Assembly: GCF_019209865.1 (NCBI RefSeq)
Contig: NZ_JAHUTT010000002.1
Span: forward strand, 1 to 64,000
Source: Shewanella sp. NIFS-20-20
Lineage (GTDB): Bacteria > Pseudomonadota > Gammaproteobacteria > Enterobacterales > Shewanellaceae
DNA: 64,000 nt
Direction of reading: 5' to 3'
The first letter of the stretch is position 1, and every line of letters begins with the position of its first letter. Both the position numbers and the translations under genes were made by a program. A model generated the notes under the pieces. It had not been told where the DNA came from and made no database searches. It saw nothing but the letters and a program-made list of their open reading frames with translations. This document shows positions 28,488-37,186 of this stretch, one piece after another.

Positions 28488-30125
28488 ATGACTCGCTTAA
28501 CCCAAAGCCAACATTGGCAACGTTTACAGCAATATGCCGCTAACATGCTGCATATGCGCCAAATGTTCGAAGACAATCCAAATCGTTTCTCAGATTACTC
28601 TTTGAAGCGCTGCGACTTATTGCTGGATTATTCAAAGAATCGTATTAATAACTCGGTATTAACAGAGTTATTTGCATTGGCAAATGAAGCTGGGCTAACG
28701 CAAAAGATTAAGGCCATGTTTCATGGCGATATTATCAATACCACTGAACACCGTGCCGTGCTGCACACGGCATTAAGAGCCGCGGCAACTGATGATATCC
28801 GAGTCAATGGCATCAACATCATTCCTGAAGTGCAAGCCACACTGGCTAAAATGGAATCCTTTGTTAATTGCGTCACCACAGGTCAATGGCTTGGTTATAC
28901 TGGCAAGCCCATTAGTGACATTGTCAGCATTGGTATCGGGGGCTCATTCTTAGGACCTAAAATCGTATCAGAAGCCTTACGTCCTTATTGGAATAAGAAT
29001 TTGCGCTGCCACTACGTTGCTAACGTCGACGGTACCGCCTTGACTGAAAAGCTGAGTAAGCTGAACAGCGAAACCACCTTGTTTATCATGTCATCGAAGT
29101 CATTCAGCACCCAAGAGACATTGACTAATACCTTAAGTGCCAAGGCGTGGTTTCTAGCGCAAGGGGCCAAGCAAGCCGATGTCGCTAAGCACTTTGTTGC
29201 CGTGAGCTCAAATGTCGCTAAAGCCACCGAATTTGGGATTGATGCTGATAACATTTTCCCTATGTGGGATTGGGTCGGTGGCCGCTATTCGCTGTGGTCG
29301 GCGATTGGTCTTCCTATCGCCCTAATGATAGGAATGGATAACTTCCGTCAATTGCTCAGTGGTGCCAAAGCCATGGATGATCACTTCCAGCAAGCTGATT
29401 TATCCGAAAATATGCCTGTCATTATGGCGTTGGTCAGCCTATGGCATAGTAACTTTTATGATGCCCAATCACATGTCGTCTTGACTTATGATCATTATTT
29501 GCGCGGCTTACCGGCTTACTTCCAGCAATTGGATATGGAAAGTAACGGCAAATCTGTCACCTTAGCGGGTGACCCGGTCGATCATGCTACCGGTCCAGTG
29601 ATTTGGGGCGGTGAAGGGACCAATGGCCAACATGCTTACCACCAATTACTGCATCAAGGTACAGCTATCATCCCGGCAGACTTCATCATGCCACTGCAAA
29701 GCCATAACCCACTCGGTGAGCATCATACCCAACTCGCCTCGAACTGTTTTGGGCAAACACAGGCATTGATGCAAGGTCGCACCTATGAGGAAGCGTTAGC
29801 AGAACTGGCAGACAGCGACTTAACGCCAGCGCAGAAAGACCTGATTGCCAAACATAAACATATGGCGGGTAACAAGCCAAGCAATACGCTGTTGATGGAT
29901 AAACTCACTCCCAAGACCTTAGGGACTATGATCGCCCTTTATGAGCACAGAACCTTTGTACAAGGCGCAATCTGGGACGTGAATTCTTTCGATCAATGGG
30001 GGGTAGAGTTAGGTAAGACCTTAGGCAATGATATCCTTAATCGCCTCAGTGCAGCACAAGATTGCAACGAACTTGACTCATCCAGTAATGCCTTAATCAA
30101 TTTATTCAGAAATAAACAGATTTAA
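28488..30125 (+). CDS. pgi: Glucose-6-phosphate isomerase
   Basis: 545 residues, the usual bacterial length. The family signatures are present: [13 protein letters not shown], the [12 protein letters not shown] phosphate-binding segment, [18 protein letters not shown] with the catalytic Glu/His environment, and the C-terminal [14 protein letters not shown]. It interconverts glucose 6-phosphate and fructose 6-phosphate in the cytoplasm. An AAAGGAG site precedes the ATG. It is cotranscribed with tal and followed by a terminator. Confidence 0.98.
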   Translation: MTRLTQSQHWQRLQQYAANMLHMRQMFEDNPNRFSDYSLKRCDLLLDYSKNRINNSVLTELFALANEAGLTQKIKAMFHGDIINTTEHRAVLHTALRAAATDDIRVNGINIIPEVQATLAKMESFVNCVTTGQWLGYTGKPISDIVSIGIGGSFLGPKIVSEALRPYWNKNLRCHYVANVDGTALTEKLSKLNSETTLFIMSSKSFSTQETLTNTLSAKAWFLAQGAKQADVAKHFVAVSSNVAKATEFGIDADNIFPMWDWVGGRYSLWSAIGLPIALMIGMDNFRQLLSGAKAMDDHFQQADLSENMPVIMALVSLWHSNFYDAQSHVVLTYDHYLRGLPAYFQQLDMESNGKSVTLAGDPVDHATGPVIWGGEGTNGQHAYHQLLHQGTAIIPADFIMPLQSHNPLGEHHTQLASNCFGQTQALMQGRTYEEALAELADSDLTPAQKDLIAKHKHMAGNKPSNTLLMDKLTPKTLGTMIALYEHRTFVQGAIWDVNSFDQWGVELGKTLGNDILNRLSAAQDCNELDSSSNALINLFRNKQI

Positions 30126-30139
30126 CAAATTTCTCTTTA

Positions 30140-30164
30140 AAAACAGCCTACGGGCTGTTTTTTT
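30140..30164 (+). terminator. tal-pgi terminator
   Basis: The stem AACAGCC/GGCTGTT (30142-30148, 30153-30159) with loop TACG is followed by a T run. Confidence 0.9.
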
Positions 30165-30272
30165 ATTTAAACCTTAAAAATAATTTAACAACTTTGAAAC
30201 ATTCGTATTGCATAGTCCTCCTCAGATATGGTATTTGTTTGTTAGACCATTTAATACACAGAGGAGGTCGCC

Positions 30273-30455
30273 ATGGATCGTTTGGACTATGGAAGTGCAC
30301 AAGATAATGTTGTAGAAAAGCCAAATCGACGCAATAGCAAAAAACGTAAATGGCGTGAAATTGAAGCAATCAAAGATAAGCGTCGCTTATTGAAAGAATT
30401 GCAAGATATTAACGGCCTCTGTGATCTCGATATTGATATTGATGCCATCTTATAA
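30273..30455 (+). CDS. DUF3545-like small basic protein
   Basis: 60 residues with a strong GAGGAGG ribosome-binding site 5 nt before the ATG. The centre is very basic (RRNSKKRKWREIEAIKDKRR) and the C-terminus acidic (DLDIDIDAIL), with a predicted helix through the middle. It matches what I recall of the DUF3545 family of Vibrio/Shewanella; no function is known. The strong ribosome-binding site and its own promoter space and terminator argue it is a real gene. The basic segment could bind nucleic acid, but that is speculation. Confidence 0.85.
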   Translation: MDRLDYGSAQDNVVEKPNRRNSKKRKWREIEAIKDKRRLLKELQDINGLCDLDIDIDAIL

Positions 30456-30480
30456 AAAAACAGCGCCAATGGCGCTGTTT
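30453..30480. terminator. Shared terminator, DUF3545 gene and hemerythrin operon
   Basis: The stem AAACAGCGCC/GGCGCTGTTT (30458-30467, 30471-30480) has a 3-nt loop. The T run is stronger on the - strand, so it chiefly ends the hemerythrin transcript. Confidence 0.8.
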
Positions 30481-30483
30481 ATA

Positions 30484-31026
30484 TTAGTGGCTATCTTGAG
30501 TAATAAAGTCTTTCAGCTCCTGGAAGACTTGACTATCATTATCGCTAAATAAGGGATCCTCAATCAGTTTGATCTGACAACGGTCGCCGACAGCCTCCCA
30601 ATCATCAGGGGTTAGCTTTTGATCTAACATGGGGAAGATAACGTGCTCTTCATAGTGCATATGGGCCCGTTGCGATGACACATATTGATGAAGATCACGG
30701 ATCAACTTGTCACGCGGGATCACCACATCGTTCAGTATCATGGTTAATGACGCCATTAATATCGCGGTATCACCACTGAGTTTAATATGTTCACTCGCGA
30801 GTCGATTAGTGGTCTTTTCATCTTGAGTGAGCTCAAGATAATACTCATAGATAATATCTTCAAAGGGATGATGGCTATGTTCTGCATAATCTTGCATATA
30901 GCTAACAATGTCCTTGATTAGACTAAAATCTACATGTTCTCCGCGCTCAAGCTTGCTCGCTTTACGATCGAGTATCGAAATTAATATACTGATATGCCGA
31001 TGGTCTTGCATTAAACGTTTTAGCAT
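30484..31026 (-). CDS. Hemerythrin-like domain protein
   Basis: 180 residues from the second of two adjacent ATGs (31026, better spaced from AAGGA). A four-helix hemerythrin-like fold is indicated by the metal-ligand pattern: MQDHRHI near the N-terminus, EHSHHPFEDIIYE around residues 49-61, SEHIKL near 80, and HMHYEEHVIFPML near 122-134. Such proteins bind a di-iron site and sense or store oxygen, or react with nitric oxide. It lies 91 bp downstream of the response-regulator gene on the same strand, probably cotranscribed, so it may report oxygen or NO state to that module (inference). Confidence 0.85.
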   Translation of the reverse strand: MLKRLMQDHRHISILISILDRKASKLERGEHVDFSLIKDIVSYMQDYAEHSHHPFEDIIYEYYLELTQDEKTTNRLASEHIKLSGDTAILMASLTMILNDVVIPRDKLIRDLHQYVSSQRAHMHYEEHVIFPMLDQKLTPDDWEAVGDRCQIKLIEDPLFSDNDSQVFQELKDFITQDSH

Positions 31027-31117
31027 CATGGATCCTTAGCCGTAAGCGGCAGTGATCGAGCGTTATTTAATCACTATACCCTGTATGTGTCATCGGGTAA
31101 CATGACGCTGATCACAT

Positions 31118-32212
31118 TTAGTCACTTGTGGTTTCAAGCACCGACATCACAGTATTTAGCGAACGCTGGAGATGCAAAAAGGCATCTTGGGCCGAGTTGG
31201 CTTGCTTGAGGTTCTTTTTCACAATACTGGCAAAGTAATCTTCTTGCTCTTCAGACATATCTAGCACATGGAAGCTAGAGTGAATGTCGGCATTGATCTT
31301 TTGCAACGCCTGATGAAACTTCTCGTCGTTTTCTGAAATAGATTTCCCCAACTGCTTCAGCAGCATTTTGATATCAATGATCGCTTTAGACATGGCTTTT
31401 TCACGGCGAATATCCATGACGCGAGCTTCGACACCTTCAACGACCACCGCAATCACATCGCGAATTCGACCATAGAGAACTTCATCGTTCATCGGCATGT
31501 TTTTAATCAAAAATGACACATGCTTATCACTACAGACGGTGCGATTTCCAAAATCATACAGTCGGCCTTGTTTGTCTAATAATTCAAGAATATTAGTTTC
31601 AATCGGACTGATCGGCATCCCCGCGGGCGCAAAGTACTCGGGTTTATCCGTGACGATTTCCAAACAAGTATTAAGACTAAATTGCGCCATTAAATCGAAA
31701 AATGCATCCGCCAAACTCTGATAGTCATTACATAAAAAAAACTGCCTAAAAAATTGCATGACGTAACCATATTGCGCTGATTCAGTCATGGACTGAAAAG
31801 CCATATTACGTGACATATTTTCGGCATGCATTAAGCTCTTTTGCTTTTGCTGATAACTGGCAACCGCACTGACCTTAAATAATAATTCTTTGATCTCAAA
31901 AGGCTTTGCTACAAAATCGACACCACCGGCATCATATGATCGAACCCGCTCTTCTAAGGTATTCATGCCAGAGACAAAAACCACCGCAATGTTTGACTGG
32001 TGTCCTTGTAATTCTTGGCACAAGGTCACCCCATCTTTATCGGGGAGATTAATGTCCATCAGAATAATGTCAGGATGGCTATCTAATAGCGCCGCTTCAT
32101 AATCTTTGGCGTTCTCATAGACCCTAAGATGATAGTCATCCGTCAAAACTTCACTCATTAACTCACCATAGTCTTTATCGTCATCCACAACCCAAATTGT
32201 CAGCTTTTCCAT
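31118..32212 (-). CDS. Response regulator with GAF-like/coiled-coil output
   Basis: 364 residues. The N-terminal receiver has the acidic pocket D10-D12, phosphoacceptor D53 (LMDINLPDKDG), S81 and K103 (VAKPF). The remaining about 250 residues have no DNA-binding, GGDEF/EAL or HD-GYP motif that I can find. They look like a linker helix, a GAF-like globular part (about 140-265) and a helical C-terminus. Output is therefore unclear; protein-protein signalling is likely. The start overlaps the kinase gene by 13 bp, so the two are translated together. Confidence 0.85.
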   Translation of the reverse strand: MEKLTIWVVDDDKDYGELMSEVLTDDYHLRVYENAKDYEAALLDSHPDIILMDINLPDKDGVTLCQELQGHQSNIAVVFVSGMNTLEERVRSYDAGGVDFVAKPFEIKELLFKVSAVASYQQKQKSLMHAENMSRNMAFQSMTESAQYGYVMQFFRQFFLCNDYQSLADAFFDLMAQFSLNTCLEIVTDKPEYFAPAGMPISPIETNILELLDKQGRLYDFGNRTVCSDKHVSFLIKNMPMNDEVLYGRIRDVIAVVVEGVEARVMDIRREKAMSKAIIDIKMLLKQLGKSISENDEKFHQALQKINADIHSSFHVLDMSEEQEDYFASIVKKNLKQANSAQDAFLHLQRSLNTVMSVLETTSD

Positions 32213-34263
32213 AATTCATCCTTGTCATCAACACCAATAAACGTAACCCCAAGTTTTAACATCGCCTTAATTAACCCCTTAATATCAAAGGGTTTATTAA
32301 GTACCTGAAACGGCATCTCTTGCTGTTCACTAATGCCAATATCATGGATATAGCCAGAGATCAGTAGTACCGAAAGTTCGCTATTATTTTCTTGTAAATT
32401 CTTCGCTAATTGGTAACCATTCATGCCACCAGGCATTAGCACATCGGTAATCAATAGGTTGGCATCACAATTGCCAGCGCTGTATTGACGACTCACCGCA
32501 ATTGGGTCAGTGCAGGTTTCAATTTCCATCCCTAGCATTTCACAATAATCCTGTACTACAGCGATAATTTCGGCCTCGTCATCAACGATCAACACCTTAA
32601 ATGGGCCTTTGACTTGCGGACAACGCTGGAGAATATCTTCCGCTGCGCTTGGCGGTTGTTGAGCCTTCTTTTCTTGAGCTGGGAACCAAATTTTGAACTC
32701 AGTGCCATGTGGGCCAGTATCCACCACACTCATATAGCCACGAGAACGTTTTACGAAACCATAAATCATCGATAAACCGAGGCCGGTGCCCTTACTTTTA
32801 TCTTTCATGGTAAAGAAGGGTTCGTAAATTTTTTCCACCAGATGCAATGGAATGCCAGAGCCAGAATCTTTGACTGAAATCCAGACATACTCACCACCGC
32901 GAACTTGGGTATCGGTCAGCGAACCGGGTAATTTGCCTTCAAGCCATTCTTGCCCAGTCGTAATGATTAGCTCACCACAGCCATCCATAGCATCCCTAGC
33001 ATTAATCGCCATATTGAGCATCGCATCTTCAAGATCGCCGCGATCGATACAGATATCATCGAGTTGCTCGGCAAAGTTCATTTGAATATGGATTTGGGAT
33101 GTCAGTGATTTATCAAAAATATCTTTAAGGCTACTGATCACTTCGTTCACACTGCAATTTTGGGCATTAAATTGCTCTTGCCGCGAAAATTGTAATAAGC
33201 GTCGTGTCAGATCTGTGCCTCGAGAACAAGCTTTAAACCCTGTGGTTAAATATTTATCTAAACTGTCCTGACGATTCTTAAGTTGCATTAACTCAAGATT
33301 GCCTTTCAGCACCCCCAGAATATTATTAAAGTCATGGGCAATGCCCCCCACCAGCTGCCCCAATGCCTGCATTTTTTGGGTACGCGACATGGCTTGCTGC
33401 ATTTGTATTTCTTCGGAGATGTCATGAGCCATTAACACCATTAATGGTTCAGGAGTTTCGATACACAACAACGTGGCTTTCATCGAGGTATATTCGCCAT
33501 CACCACATGTCATCTTAATTTCGCCATCAAATTCTTGTTGCTGAATGATGGCTTCATTAAAGAATTTAATGCCAGACAGTTGCTTGTCGTGTTCAGCAAA
33601 TAATATGGATAAAGGTTGATTGAGCAGTTGTTCATGACTGAACTGACTAATTTTGCTCGCGGCCTCATTGGCATAAATTATCTTGGCGCCATTACCGGCA
33701 TTAACGATAACCAAGGTCATATATTCAAAACTGTCAACGATGGCTTGGAAGATATTGCTGTCACTTGGCTGACTGACCACCACCGGTGCTTGCAGGCGAA
33801 CAGCGGGCTCCAATAGCATTGGCATCAATATTGCCGTTAATGTCGAGGTATGCGCTTCGAGTAATGACAGCCATTGTTGATGGGGTTCAACAAAGAAAAA
33901 CACCAAGTTTGGGGTTGGGGAAGGCCACACCGTAAAATGAAGCCAAGTGTGGGCACACTTAGGATCGGTCACCAATGGCCATTGCCGCACTTGTTGCCAT
34001 AGGATCTGATTCTGTTGCGGTTCATTTGGCCAACACACTGTCGTGGCCGGTAAGTCTTCACAGTCAAGCGCATTAATATCCACTAACAGCACGGTTTTAG
34101 CACCACTCGCTTGGGCCAAGCTAGTGCAAAGAGAGATAAGAACACTTTCTCCTTGTATCGACTGAGCCTGTAACCTGCCTAGATTGGCCAGCAACTCTGC
34201 CGGAAGAGAAATTAGGTCATTGGCTGTCCCGACCTGAGTTTGAGATAACGCGTTAGAGTCCAT
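32200..34263 (-). CDS. Hybrid sensor histidine kinase (GAF-PAS-HisKA-HATPase-REC)
   Basis: 687 residues with no transmembrane segment, so it is cytoplasmic. Order: GAF-like region (about 25-155), PAS (about 170-290), HisKA with H310 in GGIAHDFNNIL, ATPase boxes N (MLNMAINARDAM, 415-426), G1 (DSGSGIP, 466-472) and G2 (GTGLGLS, 492-498), then a fused receiver with D607 (ITDVLMPGG) and K657 (NKPFD). The cognate regulator gene follows with a 13-bp overlap. The signal is unknown; the hemerythrin gene further downstream hints at oxygen, NO or redox. Confidence 0.92.
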   Translation of the reverse strand: MDSNALSQTQVGTANDLISLPAELLANLGRLQAQSIQGESVLISLCTSLAQASGAKTVLLVDINALDCEDLPATTVCWPNEPQQNQILWQQVRQWPLVTDPKCAHTWLHFTVWPSPTPNLVFFFVEPHQQWLSLLEAHTSTLTAILMPMLLEPAVRLQAPVVVSQPSDSNIFQAIVDSFEYMTLVIVNAGNGAKIIYANEAASKISQFSHEQLLNQPLSILFAEHDKQLSGIKFFNEAIIQQQEFDGEIKMTCGDGEYTSMKATLLCIETPEPLMVLMAHDISEEIQMQQAMSRTQKMQALGQLVGGIAHDFNNILGVLKGNLELMQLKNRQDSLDKYLTTGFKACSRGTDLTRRLLQFSRQEQFNAQNCSVNEVISSLKDIFDKSLTSQIHIQMNFAEQLDDICIDRGDLEDAMLNMAINARDAMDGCGELIITTGQEWLEGKLPGSLTDTQVRGGEYVWISVKDSGSGIPLHLVEKIYEPFFTMKDKSKGTGLGLSMIYGFVKRSRGYMSVVDTGPHGTEFKIWFPAQEKKAQQPPSAAEDILQRCPQVKGPFKVLIVDDEAEIIAVVQDYCEMLGMEIETCTDPIAVSRQYSAGNCDANLLITDVLMPGGMNGYQLAKNLQENNSELSVLLISGYIHDIGISEQQEMPFQVLNKPFDIKGLIKAMLKLGVTFIGVDDKDELWKS

Positions 34264-34471
34264 TCCAACTATTCCACTGTATTTGATTGCTTCCTTTTAT
34301 CAGCATAGTTCAAAATACAGTATGCGCACTCGAGGGGTTATTTTTTACAAATACAGCATGGATCTTGATGATATTAATGACTGACAACAACCCATGGCTT
34401 AGTGAAACATAGTCCATGGAGGTGCTGTCAACGTCGACCACCACAAAATAAGGGGGTATTGGGTATGGGTG

Positions 34472-34759
34472 CTACTGTAGGCATTTATAGACAACGGCAA
34501 CCACTCGGGTCGGATCCCCCATATCGGTTTGTAACCAAACGATATGTGTGCCACCCAATTCTTCAGCTTGGCCCTTGGCAGAATCTTGCGCTTGTCTCAA
34601 ATTATCAGCTTGACGGCTGACTCCTGTGACTAAAGCAAAGCTATCGCAATGGCTCACTTCAAAATTATACGCTTCGTTGATCCTTGAATATAATTTTGGC
34701 GGTTCACTGACGCAGGCCGTCAATAGGCCGGTCAATAGTAAGCAGACAAATTTTAACAT
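34472..34759 (-). CDS. Small lipoprotein, DUF4156-like
   Basis: 95 residues from ATG 34759 with AGAGGG 5 nt upstream; an upstream in-frame TTG is less likely. The lipoprotein signal MLKFVCLLLTGLLTAC gives acylated C16. The mature part has the pattern DNLRQAQDSAKGQAEELGGT, then a beta segment ending VVAVVYKC, resembling the DUF4156 (RcsF-like fold) small outer-membrane lipoproteins. Two mature Cys may form a disulfide. Function unknown. It lies alone between the kinase and thr operons. Confidence 0.8.
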   Translation of the reverse strand: MLKFVCLLLTGLLTACVSEPPKLYSRINEAYNFEVSHCDSFALVTGVSRQADNLRQAQDSAKGQAEELGGTHIVWLQTDMGDPTRVVAVVYKCLQ

Positions 34760-34837
34760 AATCGCCCTCTTCAAGATGAGGGGCGATTATTAGAAAATGC
34801 AACCTTGGTGTAAACCGTTAAAATCACGTTTCTTAGG

Positions 34838-34954
34838 TTAACTAACAATTAATTCGCTGAAACAATCCCCTTGTTTGCAGAGCTCACAGTGGCGAAACAT
34901 GCCAGCAACACCGCCACCCACCAATACACTACAAGTAGCCAACAAGCGCATCAT
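34838..34954 (-). CDS. Putative 38-residue Cys-rich membrane peptide, thrC-coupled
   Basis: The ATG overlaps the thrC stop codon as ATGA (34951-34954), and a second in-frame ATG follows at once with AGGG 5 nt upstream. The peptide starts with a hydrophobic Gly-rich stretch (LLATCSVLVGGGVAGMF) and ends in a polar tail with C-x2-C-x4-C (HCELCKQGDC). The overlap geometry suggests translation coupled to thrC. I do not recognise the family. It could bind a metal or sit in the inner membrane, or be a chance ORF; conservation across species would decide. Confidence 0.4.
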   Translation of the reverse strand: MMRLLATCSVLVGGGVAGMFRHCELCKQGDCFSELIVS

Positions 34955-36246
34955 TTCCCTGCCGCCACCGTGGTAAATAGATAGCTCTTTAAATCAGCAA
35001 AGCTCACTGGCATGCTCTGCGCCAAACACTTAGCATTGGCCACTTGGCGTAATGCTGGCGGCAACGGCACATCGATAGATAATGCCTCATCAACTACATC
35101 TTTGAATTTTGCCGGGTGGGCAGTAGCCAAGAATATACCAGCTTCATTGTCAGTTAAATTCTCGGCTAAGGCTCGTGCAGCTATCGCGGCATGGGGCTCA
35201 GAGAGATAACCTCCTTGATGTAATGCGAGGAGCTCTGCAATGGCTTGCTGATCACTGAAACTGGTTCCAATAAGATCTGATAATGGCCATGACATGACCT
35301 CACAACACGCCTCCACACGAGGCCAGTTACTGGGCTCTGACACATCCATGGCATTACTTAAGGTCGCCACTGTTTTATGGGGTAACCACTGACCGTCGGC
35401 TAAATAACGCGGCACTGTGTCGTTAGCATTGGTGGCCGCCACAAAACGGCCAATAGTAAGTCCCATCGCTTTGGCTAATAAGCCTGCCGTTAAGTTACCG
35501 AAATTACCACTGGGTACAGCAATCACTGCTTGCTTGTCAGGGTGCCGTTGCTGGAACTGAGCGACGGCCTCAAAGTAATAACAGACTTGTGCAAGTAAGC
35601 GACTGATATTAATTGAATTTGCAGAGTTTAACCCCAAGCCTTGACGAATATCTTGATCCTCAAATGCCTGCTTGACTAAGTCCTGACAAGCATCAAAATC
35701 GCCTTCAATCGCTACGGTATGAATATTACCGCCTAAGGTAGTGAACAACTTTTGTTGCAGCTCACTAATCTTGCCTTTGGGGAATAACACCACCACTTTT
35801 ACATTCTCAAGCCCATGAAACGCATGGGCAACTGCCGCACCGGTATCGCCTGAAGTGGCGGTTAAGATAGTTAAGGGCTGACCGTCACCAAGTGCATCAA
35901 TACATTGCGCCATAAAGCGCGCACCAAAATCTTTAAAGGCTAAGGTCGGCCCATGAAACAACTCTAAGCAATAACGCGCTGCATCGACCTGTACGAGTGG
36001 AGCCCCAAACTCAAAGGCCTTAGCCACCATGTCGTCCACCACCTCATCGGCTAACTCGCCTTGAAGAAACTGCTTAATAATAAATTGGCTGCGCGCCACA
36101 AATGGCAGCGCTAATACCGCATCAATATTGTCGAGTTTGGGAATATTACTTGGAAAAAATAACCCGCGACCTTGGCCGAGCCCCAAACGCACTGCGTCAC
36201 TAAAACTGACTTTCTGTTCAGGATGACTCAAATTATATAATTGCAT
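34951..36246 (-). CDS. thrC: Threonine synthase
   Basis: 431 residues from ATG 36246 (MQLYNLSHPEQKVSFSDAV), matching E. coli ThrC; the longer reading frame upstream overlaps thrB and is rejected. PLP-binding K105 sits in TLAFKDFGARFMAQ; the phosphate-binding SGDTGAAVAHAF and PSGNFGN segments are intact. It converts O-phosphohomoserine to threonine. It is the last classical gene of the thrABC operon, 10 bp after thrB, and is regulated by the thrL attenuator. Confidence 0.98.
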   Translation of the reverse strand: MQLYNLSHPEQKVSFSDAVRLGLGQGRGLFFPSNIPKLDNIDAVLALPFVARSQFIIKQFLQGELADEVVDDMVAKAFEFGAPLVQVDAARYCLELFHGPTLAFKDFGARFMAQCIDALGDGQPLTILTATSGDTGAAVAHAFHGLENVKVVVLFPKGKISELQQKLFTTLGGNIHTVAIEGDFDACQDLVKQAFEDQDIRQGLGLNSANSINISRLLAQVCYYFEAVAQFQQRHPDKQAVIAVPSGNFGNLTAGLLAKAMGLTIGRFVAATNANDTVPRYLADGQWLPHKTVATLSNAMDVSEPSNWPRVEACCEVMSWPLSDLIGTSFSDQQAIAELLALHQGGYLSEPHAAIAARALAENLTDNEAGIFLATAHPAKFKDVVDEALSIDVPLPPALRQVANAKCLAQSMPVSFADLKSYLFTTVAAGK

Positions 36247-36256
36247 ATTGTTGTCC

Positions 36257-37186
36257 TTAAAGCTGGCGACTACCCTGTTGATCGATGTGACACACATGGG
36301 CAAAGCCGGAATCTGATACTAAATAATGTTGCTGCAACCACTGCTTAGCTGCTACAGCTAATGCCTTATCTGTGGTCACCGCAAACAACGACGGGCCGCT
36401 GCCCGATATTCCGCAAGCACTAAGTCCCATGGCTAATAACTGGTGTTTGGCCTCATTAAATTGCGGTATAGCATCGCAACGATAAGGTTCGGCGATAACA
36501 TCTGTCAGCAAGGACAACGCCAGCGTGGAATCGTGAGTATGCAACGCATGAATAAAACCACTGAGCTGTTGTCCAAATTGTAAGGCAATCGATGTCGGCA
36601 GTGATGTCGGTACCAACTCTCGCATCATAGAAGTTGATAACGAAATACCCGGGTAGGCGACCACCCAATACCACTCCTCCATCACCGGCATACCTGCGCA
36701 TAACATCGATGGCGCCGATAGCATTAATTGCATGCCTCCCAAGAAGCTCGGGGCCACGTTGTCATAATGTATGCTGCCGCTGATCTTGCCTTCAAACTCC
36801 CCCATCATCAGTAATAATTCATCTCTCGAGTAGGGCTCGCCGAAGAAGCTGTTGATGGCCACAAATGCAGCGACTACCGAGCTGGCACTAGAACCAAGAC
36901 CACTGCCCACAGGCAAGTTTTTGCTTAATACCAGCGAGAGGCCACCAGTGTATTGTCGCTGCAGAGCAAAATACTCGGCACATTGATAGACAATATTATC
37001 CTGCACTTGTGCGGGTAATTTATGAGCGAATGGGCCGGTGACGGTTAAGCTAATCCCCGTAGCCGCAGCCTCAATACTGACGGTATCGCCCAACAAACTG
37101 CCATCAATGGGGGCTAATGCCGCCCCTAATAAATCAAAACCGACACTGACATTACCCATTGACGCAGGGGCATAGACGGTGATCAT
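36257..37186 (-). CDS. thrB: Homoserine kinase
   Basis: 309 residues, GHMP kinase family. The ATP-binding loop [17 protein letters not shown] and the C-terminal [11 protein letters not shown] motif are present. It phosphorylates homoserine to O-phosphohomoserine. The ATG overlaps the thrA stop by 4 bp (37183-37186), implying coupled translation and roughly fixed stoichiometry. Confidence 0.98.
   Translation of the reverse strand: MITVYAPASMGNVSVGFDLLGAALAPIDGSLLGDTVSIEAAATGISLTVTGPFAHKLPAQVQDNIVYQCAEYFALQRQYTGGLSLVLSKNLPVGSGLGSSASSVVAAFVAINSFFGEPYSRDELLLMMGEFEGKISGSIHYDNVAPSFLGGMQLMLSAPSMLCAGMPVMEEWYWVVAYPGISLSTSMMRELVPTSLPTSIALQFGQQLSGFIHALHTHDSTLALSLLTDVIAEPYRCDAIPQFNEAKHQLLAMGLSACGISGSGPSLFAVTTDKALAVAAKQWLQQHYLVSDSGFAHVCHIDQQGSRQL

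Noticed and set aside
34402..34620. 72-codon + frame opposite the small lipoprotein
   Set aside because: Antisense to a gene with a clear lipobox and ribosome-binding site.
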